DNA of 64,000 bases from NCBI RefSeq assembly GCF_030254645.1, contig NZ_CP116346.1, positions 186,001 through 250,000 of the forward strand, read 5' to 3'. The translations under genes were made by a program, and so were the position numbers. This stretch comes from Paucibacter sediminis. Lineage in GTDB: Bacteria; Pseudomonadota; Gammaproteobacteria; Burkholderiales; Burkholderiaceae_C. Shown here piece by piece: positions 1 through 8,771 of the stretch. How positions within the stretch are numbered: the first letter of the stretch is position 1; every line of letters begins with the position of its first letter. Under the pieces are notes generated by a model. It did no database searches, was not told where the DNA came from, and saw only the letters and a list, made by a program, of their open reading frames with translations.

Positions 1-2
1 AG

Positions 3-497
3 GCGCTGCAGCGTTGGCATGGCAGCGCCGGCGCGCGCGGCGTGACGCTGCGGGCGCTGCTGCAGCCGGTCGGCAAGGTCGACGGCTATCCGGGCGCCCT
101 GCTGCGCATCCTCGACCAGCTCATCGACAACGCCCTCACCCATGCCTTCGAACCGCCCCTGCCGGCGGCGCCGGCCATCGAGGTCAGGCTGGCCCGCGAG
201 GCCGAGGGCCTGGAGCTGTGCGTGCAGGACAACGGCCGCGGCATCGCCAGCGAGCTGCGCGAGCAGGTGTTCACGCCCTTCATGACGACGGCCCGCGGCC
301 ATGGGCACGCGGGCCTGGGCCTGCATGTGGTGCAGGTGCTGGCGCAGCAGCAATTGGGCGGCAGGCTCGGCATCGAGGCCGCCTGGCCCAGCGGCACCTG
401 CGTGCGCCTGCACTTCCCGGCCGAGGCACCCACGCGCGCTCAGCCGGAGGCTAGTCGCGCGCCAGCGCCTGCAGCGCCGTCAGGCACAAGACCTTGA
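3..497 (+). CDS. Sensor histidine kinase, C-terminal part (5' end outside window)
   Basis: The frame is open from the left edge, so only the catalytic (HATPase_c) half is visible. It would bind ATP and phosphorylate the conserved His of a dimerisation domain lying upstream of the window. Visible boxes are the N box (LIDNALTHAF, around base 120), the G1 box (DNGRGI, around 230) and a G2-type loop (GHGHAGLGLHVV, around 300), followed by a short Ala/Pro-rich tail. Its last 47 bases overlap the 3' end of the convergent FNR-type regulator. The signal sensed and the cognate response regulator cannot be told from this fragment. Confidence 0.85.
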   Translation, partial: ALQRWHGSAGARGVTLRALLQPVGKVDGYPGALLRILDQLIDNALTHAFEPPLPAAPAIEVRLAREAEGLELCVQDNGRGIASELREQVFTPFMTTARGHGHAGLGLHVVQVLAQQQLGGRLGIEAAWPSGTCVRLHFPAEAPTRAQPEASRAPAPAAPSGTRP

Positions 498-1200
498 CGC
501 TGTAGCCCTGCACCTCGATCACGCCCTTGCGGTTGAGCTGGCGCATCATGCGCGACAGCGTCTCCGGCGTGATCGCCAGCTGGGCCGCGATGTCGCGCTT
601 GCGTTCCTTCAGCGAGATCGCCGCGCCGCCATCGGCCTCGGGCACCGCGCGCTGCAGCAGCCAGGCGGCCAGGCGCTTCTCGGCGTCCTTGTGCATCAGG
701 TCATGGGTGACACCGGTGAGGCTGTGCACGTTCTGCGCCAGCGCCACCAGCAGGCGGTCCAGCATATCGGCCTGGCGCGCGATCAGCTGACGCATACCCT
801 CCACCGGCAGCCTCAGCACCAGCGCCTCGTTCACCACCCGTGCATCCTGGCCGTAGCCGCCGCCCAACCAGGCGCTGCTGACGTCCAACCAGTGCGGGCC
901 GCGCACCGTATGCTCCAGGTGGAAGGGCGCATCGTCGCGCGCCAGGCCGAGGCCCACCGCGCCGTCCACCACCGCCACCAGGTACTCGGCGGGTTGCAGG
1001 CGCGTGAACACCATGCTGCCCACCGCCACCTGCTGCAGTTGGGCCATCGCATTGAGGGCCAGCAACTCGGTGCTGCTCAGGCTCTCGCCACCCAGCACCG
1101 CCTGCCACTCGGCGGCACCGAGCCGAAGATCGGCAACCGCTACCGAGCCGGTCACCGGCTTGCGCGCCGGGCGCGCCGCTGTGAGGTTGAGACTGTCCAC
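451..1200 (-). CDS. Crp/Fnr-family transcriptional regulator without Fe-S cysteines (DNR/NnrR-like)
   Basis: This 249-residue regulator has an N-terminal cyclic-nucleotide-binding-type beta-barrel (about residues 35-150), a long dimer helix and a C-terminal winged helix-turn-helix (about 204-227). The recognition helix reads PETLSRMMRQL; the E..SR arrangement is the one FNR uses to read TTGAT half-sites. The N-terminus has no cysteines and the whole protein only one, near the C-terminus, so it cannot carry the FNR [4Fe-4S] cluster. A DNR/NnrR-type sensor of nitric oxide or of heme state is a reasonable alternative. It is divergent from a hemerythrin gene, and the shared intergenic DNA holds an FNR-like dyad, suggesting autoregulation and control of the hemerythrin. 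The ligand is inference. Confidence 0.85.
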   Translation of the reverse strand: MDSLNLTAARPARKPVTGSVAVADLRLGAAEWQAVLGGESLSSTELLALNAMAQLQQVAVGSMVFTRLQPAEYLVAVVDGAVGLGLARDDAPFHLEHTVRGPHWLDVSSAWLGGGYGQDARVVNEALVLRLPVEGMRQLIARQADMLDRLLVALAQNVHSLTGVTHDLMHKDAEKRLAAWLLQRAVPEADGGAAISLKERKRDIAAQLAITPETLSRMMRQLNRKGVIEVQGYSVKVLCLTALQALARD

Positions 1201-1263
1201 GATGTTGTTCTGCTATGTGTGCTGAGATGATTCGCAATGTGGGCCAGGGCCTGGCCGGTGTCC

Positions 1264-1277
1264 TTGCGTTGCATCAA
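1264..1277. promoter_or_regulatory. FNR/DNR-like operator between regulator and hemerythrin
   Basis: TTGCGTTGCATCAA matches TTGAT-N4-ATCAA at 8 of 10 specified positions; the right half-site is perfect and the left degenerate. It lies 51 bases before the hemerythrin start and 63 bases before the regulator start, a position that can serve both divergent promoters. Confidence 0.55.
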
Positions 1278-1328
1278 ACCGCCCACATTCGGGCGCTCAG
1301 CGCCCCGCGGGCCAGGGACAATCCCCAC

Positions 1329-1910
1329 ATGCCCTTGATTCAGCCCAAATCCGCCATGAGTTCCGGCACGCCGGCCCTGCAGCCTGGCAGCAGCTATGCG
1401 CAGCCCTTCGAGCTGCTGGGTGCCTGCCATGAGCGGGTGCAGCGCAGCCTGGATCTGCTGGAGCGCCTGCTCGCGCATCTACAGGAGCAGCAGGCTTGCG
1501 ACGAGGCCGCCCGCAGCGCCGCGCGCGATGTGCTGCGCTACTTCGACGTGGCGGCGCCGCTGCACCACCAGGACGAGGAGCTGCATGTGTTCCCGGCGCT
1601 GGAGGCCGGCGGCGATGCCGCGCAGAAGCAGGCCTGCGCCGAGCTGCGCGCCCAGCATGTGCAGATCAGCGCCGCCTGGCAGGCGCTGCGCAGGCCGCTG
1701 CACGAACTGGCGGCCCTGCCCGATGGCCCGCTGGACTCGCACCTGCTGCAAGACCTGACCCCGGCGGCGACACTGTTCGTGCGCCTGCACGATGCCCATC
1801 TGCGCACCGAGGACGGCCTGGTCTTTCCGGCCGCCGCGGCGCTGCTGGCCGAGCCGGCGCAGACCGAGATGGGGCGCGAGATGGCGGCGCGGCGCGGGCT
1901 CGCTATCTAG
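1329..1910 (+). CDS. Hemerythrin HHE cation-binding domain protein
   Basis: A 193-residue cytoplasmic protein predicted to bind a di-iron centre in a four-helix bundle. Candidate ligands occur in the usual order: H34, H80, E84, H86, H110, H154 and E161. Family members bind O2 or NO or help repair iron centres, like YtfE/DNR-associated hemerythrins. The start at 1329 is preceded by AGGGAC; ATG 1356 is an in-frame alternative. The stop overlaps the convergent glycerate kinase stop by four bases. Divergence from an FNR-type regulator with an FNR-like box between them suggests a nitrosative or low-oxygen response. The stretch encoding QDLTP (residues 141-145) is one copy of the dispersed 14-mer described in the findings. 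Confidence 0.85.
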   Translation: MPLIQPKSAMSSGTPALQPGSSYAQPFELLGACHERVQRSLDLLERLLAHLQEQQACDEAARSAARDVLRYFDVAAPLHHQDEELHVFPALEAGGDAAQKQACAELRAQHVQISAAWQALRRPLHELAALPDGPLDSHLLQDLTPAATLFVRLHDAHLRTEDGLVFPAAAALLAEPAQTEMGREMAARRGLAI

Positions 1911-3196
1911 GCAATCAAGAGCGCCCGGAAGTCGTTCACATTCGTGTAGGTGGGCCCGGTCACCAGCAGATCGCCCAGGGCGCCGAAGAAGCTGTAGGCG
2001 TCGTTGCGGTCCAGGTAATCGCGCCCCTTCAGTCCCAGCGCCGCGGCGCGCGCCAGCGTGTCGGGCGCGACGAAGGCGCCGGCGTTGTCCTGCACGCCGT
2101 CGATGCCATCGGTGTCGGCGGCCAGCACATGCACGCCGCCCACCCCGCCCAGCCCCAGGGCGCAGCCGAGCAGGAACTCGCTGGCGCGGCCGCCACGGCC
2201 GGACTTGTCGCGCACCGTCACGGTGGTCTCGCCGCCGGAGAGGATCACGCAGGGACGGGCAAAGGGCGTGCCGTGCAGGGCCACCGAGCGCGCCAGCGCC
2301 GCATGCATGGCACCGATCTCGCGCGACTCGCCCTCGATCTCGTCGGACAGGATATGCGCCGCCAGGCCCAGCTCACGCGCCCGGGCCGCCGCCGCATCCA
2401 GGCTCATGCGTGGCGTGGCCAGCATGCGCAGGGTCTGGCCCTGGAAGCAGGCGGCGCCGGGCTTGGGCGTTTCCAAGGCGCCGCTCTGCAGGCCGGCCAG
2501 TGCGGCCGGCGGCAGCGCGATGCCGTAGCGCGTGCAGATCGCCAGTGCCTCCGCGCAGCTCGTCGGATCGGGCAGGGTCGGGCCGGAGCCGATCACCGCC
2601 GCGTCGTCGCCCGGCACATCGCTGATCAGCAGGGTCAGGACTTGCGCCGGATGGCAGGCCGCCGCCAGCCGCCCGCCCTTGATGGCGGAGAGATGCTTGC
2701 GCACGCAGTTCATCTCGGCGATGGTGGCACCGCTCTTCAGCAGGGCGCGGTTGACCGCCTGCTTGTCGGCCAGGCTCAGGCCCGGGGCGGGCAGGCTCAG
2801 CAGCGCGGAGGCGCCGCCGGAGATCAGGCAAATCACCAGATCATCGGGGGTCAGGCCCTGCGTCAGTGCCAGCATGCGCGCGGCGGCCTGTTCACCCGCC
2901 GCATCGGGCACCGGGTGGGCGGCCTCCACCACCGCGATGCGCCCGGGGCGGGCGGCATAGGCGGGCGGGGTATGGCCGTAACGCGTCACCACCAGGCCGC
3001 TGAGCGGGGCCTCGGCCGGCCACAGCGCGTCCAGCGCTTCAGCCATCGCGCCGCCGGCCTTGCCGGCGCCCAGCACCAGGGTGCGGCCATGCTGCGGGGG
3101 CGCCGGCAGTTGCCCTGCCATCACCTGCAGCGGCTGGGCGCGCGCCACCGCGGCGTCGAAGAGCCGGCGCAACAGCTCGCGCGGCGGCAGCGTCAT
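1907..3196 (-). CDS. gckA: Glycerate 2-kinase (GckA/TtuD, MOFRL family)
   Basis: A 429-residue enzyme phosphorylating D-glycerate to 2-phosphoglycerate; older annotations call this family hydroxypyruvate reductase. The N-terminal DUF4147 domain carries the phosphate-binding segment LVLGAGKAGGAMAEAL and the ISGGASALLSLP motif. The C-terminal MOFRL domain carries LSGGETTVTV, GRGGRASEF and ADTDGIDG. The start at 3196 overlaps the kdgR stop as ATGA, so the two are translationally coupled; a frame extending to 3244 has no support. Coupling to the pectin repressor suggests it handles glycerate from the galactarate branch (tartronate semialdehyde route). That role is inference, since no aldolase or reductase for the route lies in the window. 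Confidence 0.9.
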   Translation of the reverse strand: MTLPPRELLRRLFDAAVARAQPLQVMAGQLPAPPQHGRTLVLGAGKAGGAMAEALDALWPAEAPLSGLVVTRYGHTPPAYAARPGRIAVVEAAHPVPDAAGEQAAARMLALTQGLTPDDLVICLISGGASALLSLPAPGLSLADKQAVNRALLKSGATIAEMNCVRKHLSAIKGGRLAAACHPAQVLTLLISDVPGDDAAVIGSGPTLPDPTSCAEALAICTRYGIALPPAALAGLQSGALETPKPGAACFQGQTLRMLATPRMSLDAAAARARELGLAAHILSDEIEGESREIGAMHAALARSVALHGTPFARPCVILSGGETTVTVRDKSGRGGRASEFLLGCALGLGGVGGVHVLAADTDGIDGVQDNAGAFVAPDTLARAAALGLKGRDYLDRNDAYSFFGALGDLLVTGPTYTNVNDFRALLIA

Positions 3197-4023
3197 CGGG
3201 CCGGCAGCGCCTTGGGCGCAGCGTCCAGCGGGAATTTGCTGCAACCCAGGCGCGCCGAAATGTCGCGGCTGGCGGCGGTGAGCATGGCAATGATCTCCGG
3301 GGCCTTGGCTTCGTCGTAGCGGAAGCTCGGGAAGGACACGCTCATGCCGGCAATCGGCTGGCCCAGGCGGTCGAAGATGGGGATGCCCAGGCAGCGGATA
3401 TGGTCGTCGAACTCCTCGCGGTCCTCGCCATAGCCCTGCGCCTTGACACGCTCCAACTCGGCCAGGAACTCGCTTCGATCCACGATGGTCTTGTCACGAA
3501 AGCGCTGGAACTCGGCGCCGTCGAGCACCCGATCGCGCCGCTCGGGATGCTCCCAGGCCATCAGCACCTTGCCGATGGCGGTGCAGTGCAGGGGCGCGCG
3601 CCGGCCGATGCGTGAGTACATGCCCAGGGTGTGGCGCGAGTCGATCTTGTGCACATAGATGATCTCGCTGTCGATCAGCGTGCCCAGGTGCACGGTCTCG
3701 CCGGTGGCGTCGGCCAGCATCTGCATATGGTGCTTGGAGAGGTCCACCAGATCCGGGTACTGCAAGGCCTTGGCACCCAGCTCGAAGGCCTTCATGGTCA
3801 GGCCGTAACGCTCGCTGCCGGACTCCTGGCGCACATAGCCCAGGGTCATCATGGTCTGCAGAAAGCGGTAGACCGTGGCCTTGGGCATGGCCAGCCGTAC
3901 CGAAAGCTCGGAGATGCCGGTTTCGCTGCGCTCGGAGAGCGCCTGCAGGATGGCAAACACCTTGAGCACCGCGGCCACCGACTCGGGCTGCTGCTTGGAT
4001 GAATCAATCGAATCGTCGTCCAT
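3193..4023 (-). CDS. kdgR: IclR-family repressor of pectin catabolism, KdgR type
   Basis: A 276-residue IclR regulator with an N-terminal winged helix (about residues 15-75) and a C-terminal effector domain (about 90-260). From memory it tracks enterobacterial KdgR closely, including SVAAVLKVFAILQALSER, KATVYRFLQTM, LGYVRQE, YVHKIDS, MYSRIGRR and AIGKVLMAW. KdgR is released from DNA by 2-keto-3-deoxygluconate, the product of KduD encoded in the adjacent operon. Two dyads matching the enterobacterial KdgR operator lie at 12282 and 18815. It sits 78 bases downstream of the pectin methylesterase and may be read from that operon or its own promoter; I see no clear KdgR box immediately upstream of it. 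Confidence 0.92.
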   Translation of the reverse strand: MDDDSIDSSKQQPESVAAVLKVFAILQALSERSETGISELSVRLAMPKATVYRFLQTMMTLGYVRQESGSERYGLTMKAFELGAKALQYPDLVDLSKHHMQMLADATGETVHLGTLIDSEIIYVHKIDSRHTLGMYSRIGRRAPLHCTAIGKVLMAWEHPERRDRVLDGAEFQRFRDKTIVDRSEFLAELERVKAQGYGEDREEFDDHIRCLGIPIFDRLGQPIAGMSVSFPSFRYDEAKAPEIIAMLTAASRDISARLGCSKFPLDAAPKALPAR

Positions 4024-4101
4024 GCGCTGATTGCTGCTTGTTGAATGCTTCGGTCGGGTGTGTCAGATTCAGAGCGACATTGTCCACTGTGTGCGGCCCT
4101 G

Positions 4102-5205
4102 CTACAGCGCCGACTGGTTGCGGTATTCACTGAGGCGCTGCGTCGCCGCGTCAAAGGGGCGCCGCGAGGTGGAGGGCCCCCAGCCGCGCAGGTGCGGGCC
4201 GAGCTGGCTGTCGCGGATCAGGGCCTGCCCGTTTGGCGACACGCCCGCCTGCCAGGCGCCACGCGCCACGCCGGCATCCCAGACCCGCCCGAGCGCGATG
4301 CTGGCTGAGGCCACACCGGGCTCGGCCAGCAGGCGGCTGCCCTCTACCAGGATGCCGAAGGGCTGCTGCGGCGCCGTGCTGGGCGCGAGCAGATAACCGC
4401 CGCTGCCCGGCACGCGGCGGCCGGCGCGGCTGAGGACGGTGCTGTCGCTGATCACCAGCGTGCCATTGCCGAAGATGAAGTCCACGTCGCCCGCGATCAG
4501 GCTGGCCCGCAGCCACACGCGCGACGGTCCGCCCCGCGGCTTGGCACGCACGAAGAAAGTGTCCTGGTGGCCCAGCAGGCGCACGTCCTGCATCTGCAGT
4601 CGGTCGCCCTCGGTCATCAGGGCCACGGCCTGGGCGCCACCGCTCTCGCCCACCGCGGCCGGGTAGCCCTGGCCCTCGCGCACCGCGTCCATGGCATCGT
4701 TGACCACGCTCAGGTGCGCCAGCTGCACATCGTCGCTGAAGATCGCCAAGGTGGCGCTGCCGGCGGTGCCGTACTGGCTGGCGGCGAGGTCCGGCGTGCA
4801 GGGATTGGCGGGCGCGCCCACCGGCTTGGGCTCGGAACTGAAATGCCCATGCGCGATCTGCACCGCGGCGGCATCGCCGGGCTGGCCATAGAGCGTGAAC
4901 GGCGCCTTGCCCTGGATGCACAGCTGCTCGCGGTAGCGACCTGGCTTGAGCCGGATGTAGCGGCGCCGGCCCTGGGCGGGCAAGGCATCGATGGCGGCCT
5001 GCAAGCTGCGGTGGGTGCCGCTGCCATCGGCGGCCACCACGAAGTCCGCTGTCCAGGTGCTGGCGTCCAAGGGGGCAGGCTGCCAATCACCGAGGTAGTC
5101 GGCCAGCCGCATCGCGGCGGCCTGCGCCTCGCTCAGCTGCGGGCGTTCCTGGGCCTGCACCGGGCTGACCCACACCAGCAAGGCGACCAAGGCGGCCCGC
5201 ATCAA
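4102..5205 (-). CDS. Pectin methylesterase (carbohydrate esterase family 8), secreted
   Basis: A 367-residue enzyme with a signal peptide (about residues 1-18, ending VQAQ) and a right-handed beta-helix fold, removing methyl esters from homogalacturonan so that lyases can cut it. Family signatures are in place: GHQDTF with Q214 and D215, GDVDFIFGNG with catalytic D242, and LGRVWD with R307 and W309. It is last of the eight-gene operon and its ATG overlaps the ogl stop as ATGA (5202-5205). A periplasmic or extracellular location follows from the signal peptide; I see no lipobox. Confidence 0.93.
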   Translation of the reverse strand: MMRAALVALLVWVSPVQAQERPQLSEAQAAAMRLADYLGDWQPAPLDASTWTADFVVAADGSGTHRSLQAAIDALPAQGRRRYIRLKPGRYREQLCIQGKAPFTLYGQPGDAAAVQIAHGHFSSEPKPVGAPANPCTPDLAASQYGTAGSATLAIFSDDVQLAHLSVVNDAMDAVREGQGYPAAVGESGGAQAVALMTEGDRLQMQDVRLLGHQDTFFVRAKPRGGPSRVWLRASLIAGDVDFIFGNGTLVISDSTVLSRAGRRVPGSGGYLLAPSTAPQQPFGILVEGSRLLAEPGVASASIALGRVWDAGVARGAWQAGVSPNGQALIRDSQLGPHLRGWGPSTSRRPFDAATQRLSEYRNQSAL

Positions 5206-6353
5206 AGATCGGCCAGGAACAACGCCGGCTCGCCGTCGCAGTCCGAGCTGTAGAGCACCTGCTGCTGGTCGGGCGTGAACGAGGGATGCGGGTGCGTGAC
5301 CTGGCGGTTGCCCTTGTAGACGCGCCAGCTGCTGTCGTGCCGCGCGACCTTGCGCTCCGTGCCCGCCTTGAGATCGAAGAGATGCAGGTAGGGGTCGGTC
5401 TGGATCTGGTGGCTGCCGGTGTCGGCCACATCGGCAGGCGAGTCGCAGCCATCACCGATCAGCAGCGTGCCGTCGAAATTGCTCATCAGGTGCGAGCAGG
5501 GCGGCATCAGGGCCAGGCGCTTGCTCTCCAGCGTGACCGGGTCCAGCGAACAGATCCAGCGCTCGCTCTGGCCCTTGAGGTAGGAGACATAGATCATGGC
5601 CGAGCCGTCGGGCACCCAGAACTCATGCGTGCAGGCCTCACCCTCGAGATGCTGCTTGCCGCAGCGCATGTTCGTGCCGTCCTCGTTGATGAACCACATG
5701 CGCGCATCCACCAAGTCATGCGGGCCTTCGTGGCAATAGGCCACGGTGTGATCGTCAAAGGGGCGGTACTGCGGATGGCCCAGCCAGCCCTGCTTTTCCA
5801 GGATGATCTCGCGCGCGCCGGTCGCCAGGTCGATGCGGATCAGGCGGCAGCGCGGCTTGGCGTGGAACATCTGGTGGAACTTCTGCCAGTCGGAGAGCGG
5901 GAACCAATCGTCCGCATGGATCTCGATGCCCACCATCCGGGTGCAGGCGCTGTTGGACACCCAGGTGCCATAGCCCACCCAGCCCTGCGGCACGGTGTAG
6001 ACCAGCTCTTCGCTCAGATCACTCAAGGCCAGGCGTATCAGCTGCCGCTCGGCGCGCACGAAATAGAGATACCGGTCGTCGGGGCTGAGAAAGCCGCCAA
6101 AGGTGTTCTCGCCGGCCTGGTCGGTGAGCTGGGTGGCCACCTGGGTGCGCAGATCCAGCAGGTGGTAGTTCCAGGCGCTGCCCGGTCCGAATTCGGCACC
6201 GAAGATCAGGCGCTCGCCATCGTTGCTGAAGCACTTCTGGTAGAAGTAGTTGCGATGGCAGGTGACGTCCGCCGGCGTCAGGCGCGTGATGCGTGCGCCG
6301 GTGTCGGGATCCTCGCGGGTCTCAAAGCTGAGTTGTCGGCTGTGGTGTTTCAT
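5202..6353 (-). CDS. ogl: Oligogalacturonate lyase (polysaccharide lyase family 22)
   Basis: A 383-residue cytoplasmic seven-bladed beta-propeller enzyme that splits unsaturated and saturated digalacturonate, giving 5-keto-4-deoxyuronate. Recognisable features are the N-terminal CHRNYFYQKCFSNDGERL block, repeated propeller strands of the type FLSPDDRYLYFVR, the His-containing stretch HPQYRPFDDHTVAYCHEGPH and CTHEFWVPDG, where Mn-binding His residues are expected in this family. There is no signal peptide, in keeping with action on imported oligomers. It follows the transporter genes by 9 bases and is coupled to the downstream pectin methylesterase. Confidence 0.92.
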   Translation of the reverse strand: MKHHSRQLSFETREDPDTGARITRLTPADVTCHRNYFYQKCFSNDGERLIFGAEFGPGSAWNYHLLDLRTQVATQLTDQAGENTFGGFLSPDDRYLYFVRAERQLIRLALSDLSEELVYTVPQGWVGYGTWVSNSACTRMVGIEIHADDWFPLSDWQKFHQMFHAKPRCRLIRIDLATGAREIILEKQGWLGHPQYRPFDDHTVAYCHEGPHDLVDARMWFINEDGTNMRCGKQHLEGEACTHEFWVPDGSAMIYVSYLKGQSERWICSLDPVTLESKRLALMPPCSHLMSNFDGTLLIGDGCDSPADVADTGSHQIQTDPYLHLFDLKAGTERKVARHDSSWRVYKGNRQVTHPHPSFTPDQQQVLYSSDCDGEPALFLADL

Positions 6354-6362
6354 GGTGCTTCG

Positions 6363-7649
6363 CTATTTGATTCGCTTCAACAGGGCATTGCCCTCGTCGA
6401 CCAGGCGGCGCGCGGCCTCCTCGTTGCTGGTCTTGCCATAGGCGACGGTCTCGAACACCTCGCGCATGAACTTGTGCAGGCGCGCATGCTCGAACAGCGG
6501 CGCCGGCACCGGCACGCGCCCGGCCTCACGCTGCGCCTTGATCTGTTCATGGGCAGCCAGTTCCATCGCCGGCAGCTTGTGGGCCTTGGCCAGCACCTCG
6601 AACTGCCGCGCCGCGGCCGGCACGCCGCGCGTCTTGCCCAGGATCAGGGCGGCATCGGGGTCGGTGAGCAGGTAGTTGATGAAGCGCGCCGCCAGTTCGG
6701 GCTGCTTGCTGTGGCGCCCCAAGGCCAGCATCACGGTGGGTCGGCCGAACATGCCGCTGGTCTTGGCATCCGGCAGGGTCGGGAACTCGCCCAGCACCAG
6801 CTTCTGCTCGCGGTTGAGCGTCGCGGCACGCAAGGGGATGGCCGAATCCCAGGTGAAGTTGCCGGCCCAGTTGCCCACCACCCAGTCCTGCTGCTGTTCG
6901 GTGGGCTTGTCGGCGCCCCCCAGGCTGGCGCGCAGCGGCAGCGGCGTGGCCACATGCTCGTCCACCAGGCGGCGGTAGATGCGCACCCAGTCCAGCGCCG
7001 CGGCCTCGCTCATGGCCACGCGCGGGCTCAGCGGGTCAACATAGGGCGTGCCGTATTTCTGCTGCACCCAGGCCTGGGCCAGCAGGATCATGTCGTAGAG
7101 CTCGCCGTCCAGCGGATAGGCCTGGGCCCCTAGCCGCTGCTTGAACAGCGGGCCGGCGGCGAAGAGATCGTCCCAGCTACGCGGCAAGGGCACACGGGCG
7201 CGCTGGAAGGCGGCCTCGTTCCACAGCATCACACGCGCGCTGTAGGCCGTGGGCAGGGCGTTGAGCTTGCCACCCACCATGCCGGCGGCCAGATCGTCGG
7301 CGCGGAACTGGTCCAGCGCCAGCACGTTCGCATGGCGGTTCAGGTCGGCAAAGCCATTGCCGCGCTTGCTGAACATGGCCAGCCAGGCCCAGTTGATCTG
7401 CATGATGTCGGGCTCGGAGCCGCCCGCGATCTGGGTGGTGAGCCGCTCCAGATAGCCGTTGAAGCCCATGTACTCGGCCTTGATCTTGAGGCCGGGATGC
7501 TGGCGCTCGAAGGCGGCGATGGCCTTGAGCGTGGCCTCGTGCCGACCGGCGCCGCCCCACCAGGCGAAGCGCAGCACGGTGGGTTCGGGCTGGGCACGCA
7601 CCAGCAGGGGGCTGAGCGCCAGCGCGGCGCTGAACTGTCGGCGCTTCAC
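6363..7649 (-). CDS. togB: Oligogalacturonide ABC transporter, substrate-binding protein
   Basis: A 428-residue family 1 extracellular solute-binding protein for the Tog transporter. The start is taken as GTG at 7649, overlapping the ATPase stop as GTGA; a longer frame to 7850 runs inside the ATPase gene and is rejected. The N-terminus VKRRQFSAALALSPLLVRAQ has twin Arg followed by a hydrophobic stretch, so export by Tat is possible. The mature part begins TVLRFAWWGG and contains SEPDIMQINWAWL and TWDSAIPL, as in carbohydrate binding proteins. Context (ogl, kduI, kduD and two permeases in one operon) points to oligogalacturonides as substrate. Confidence 0.88.
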   Translation of the reverse strand: MKRRQFSAALALSPLLVRAQPEPTVLRFAWWGGAGRHEATLKAIAAFERQHPGLKIKAEYMGFNGYLERLTTQIAGGSEPDIMQINWAWLAMFSKRGNGFADLNRHANVLALDQFRADDLAAGMVGGKLNALPTAYSARVMLWNEAAFQRARVPLPRSWDDLFAAGPLFKQRLGAQAYPLDGELYDMILLAQAWVQQKYGTPYVDPLSPRVAMSEAAALDWVRIYRRLVDEHVATPLPLRASLGGADKPTEQQQDWVVGNWAGNFTWDSAIPLRAATLNREQKLVLGEFPTLPDAKTSGMFGRPTVMLALGRHSKQPELAARFINYLLTDPDAALILGKTRGVPAAARQFEVLAKAHKLPAMELAAHEQIKAQREAGRVPVPAPLFEHARLHKFMREVFETVAYGKTSNEEAARRLVDEGNALLKRIK

Positions 7650-8767
7650 AGCAAGAGGTTCGCGCCGGTCTCGGCATCGAACAGATGGCAGCGCTCGAGC
7701 TGCAGGTGGAACACATGCGCTGCACCGCGCGTCTTGCCGGCCAGCTCGCCCAGCTGATCGGCCGGCACACGCGCCGTCATGGCGGTCTCGCCGATGCTGA
7801 AATGCACGAACACCTCGCTGCCCATGTGCTCGACAAAGCGCAGACTGCAAGGCACGGCCAGGCTGCCTTCGCGCGGCAGTGCCGTCACATGCTCCGGCCG
7901 CAGGCCGAACTTGACGGCGCCGCTGCGGCTGCGCAGTGGCTGCGCCTTGGCAGCCGGCAGCGGCAAGACCTGGCCCCCGAGCACAACAGCCAGACCCTCG
8001 CCCTGCGGCTGCAGCTGCGCCTCGTGGATGTTCATCTCGGGCGAGCCGATGAAGCTGGCGACGAAGGCGTTGGCCGGATGGTCGTAGAGCGCGGTGGGCG
8101 TGTCCACCTGCTGGATCACCCCCTCCTTGAGCACGCAGATGCGCTCACCCATGGTCATGGCTTCCACCTGGTCGTGCGTCACATAGACCACGGTGGCGGG
8201 CTGGCCCGACTCGCGCAGATTGCGGTGCAGTTCGGTGAGGCGCACGCGCATCGAGGCGCGCAGCTTGGCATCCAGGTTGGAGAGCGGCTCGTCGAACAGA
8301 AACACCTCGGGCTTCTTGACGATGGCGCGCCCCACCGCCACGCGCTGGGCCTGGCCGCCGCTGAGCTGCTTGGGATAGCGCTCCAGCAGATGCTCCATCT
8401 CCAGCAGCTGGGCGGCATGGCGCACGCGCTGCGCCACCTCTGGCTTGGGCGTGCCGGCCAGCTTGAGCCCGAAGGCCAGGTTCTCGTACACCGTCATGTG
8501 CGGGTACAGCGCATAGTTCTGGAACACCATGGCAATGCCGCGCTGCTTGGGTGCGAGTTCATTGACCTTCTTGCTGCCGATGTGCAGCTCACCGCCGGTG
8601 ATGCTCTCCAGCCCCGCGATCATGCGCAGCAGGGTGCTCTTGGCGCAGCCCGAGGGGCCCACGAAGACCATGAACTCGCCGTCGCGCACCTCCAGGTCCA
8701 CGCCATGCACGGCCTTGAAGCCATTGGCATAGACCTTCTCGATTTTCTTCAGGCTCAGATGGGCCAC
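7646..8767 (-). CDS. togA: Carbohydrate ABC transporter ATPase (UgpC/MsmK type)
   Basis: A 373-residue ATPase driving the Tog importer. The nucleotide-binding domain shows Walker A GPSGCAKST (residues 37-45, with Ala where GCGKST is usual), the Q-loop near FQNYALYPHMTVYENLAFG, the signature LSGGQAQR and Walker B VFLFDEPLSNLD. A C-terminal TOBE/OB-type regulatory domain follows (about 240-373, with FGLRPEHV), as in maltose and glycerol-phosphate ATPases. It lies 4 bases after togN and overlaps togB, so the four transporter genes are tightly coupled. Confidence 0.93.
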   Translation of the reverse strand: MAHLSLKKIEKVYANGFKAVHGVDLEVRDGEFMVFVGPSGCAKSTLLRMIAGLESITGGELHIGSKKVNELAPKQRGIAMVFQNYALYPHMTVYENLAFGLKLAGTPKPEVAQRVRHAAQLLEMEHLLERYPKQLSGGQAQRVAVGRAIVKKPEVFLFDEPLSNLDAKLRASMRVRLTELHRNLRESGQPATVVYVTHDQVEAMTMGERICVLKEGVIQQVDTPTALYDHPANAFVASFIGSPEMNIHEAQLQPQGEGLAVVLGGQVLPLPAAKAQPLRSRSGAVKFGLRPEHVTALPREGSLAVPCSLRFVEHMGSEVFVHFSIGETAMTARVPADQLGELAGKTRGAAHVFHLQLERCHLFDAETGANLLL

Positions 8768-8771
8768 GACT

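Noticed and set aside
4024-4101. A KdgR operator directly upstream of kdgR
   Set aside because: Only a weak TGGACAATGTC-like dyad is present; it does not match the TGAAACA-N-TGTTTCA core.
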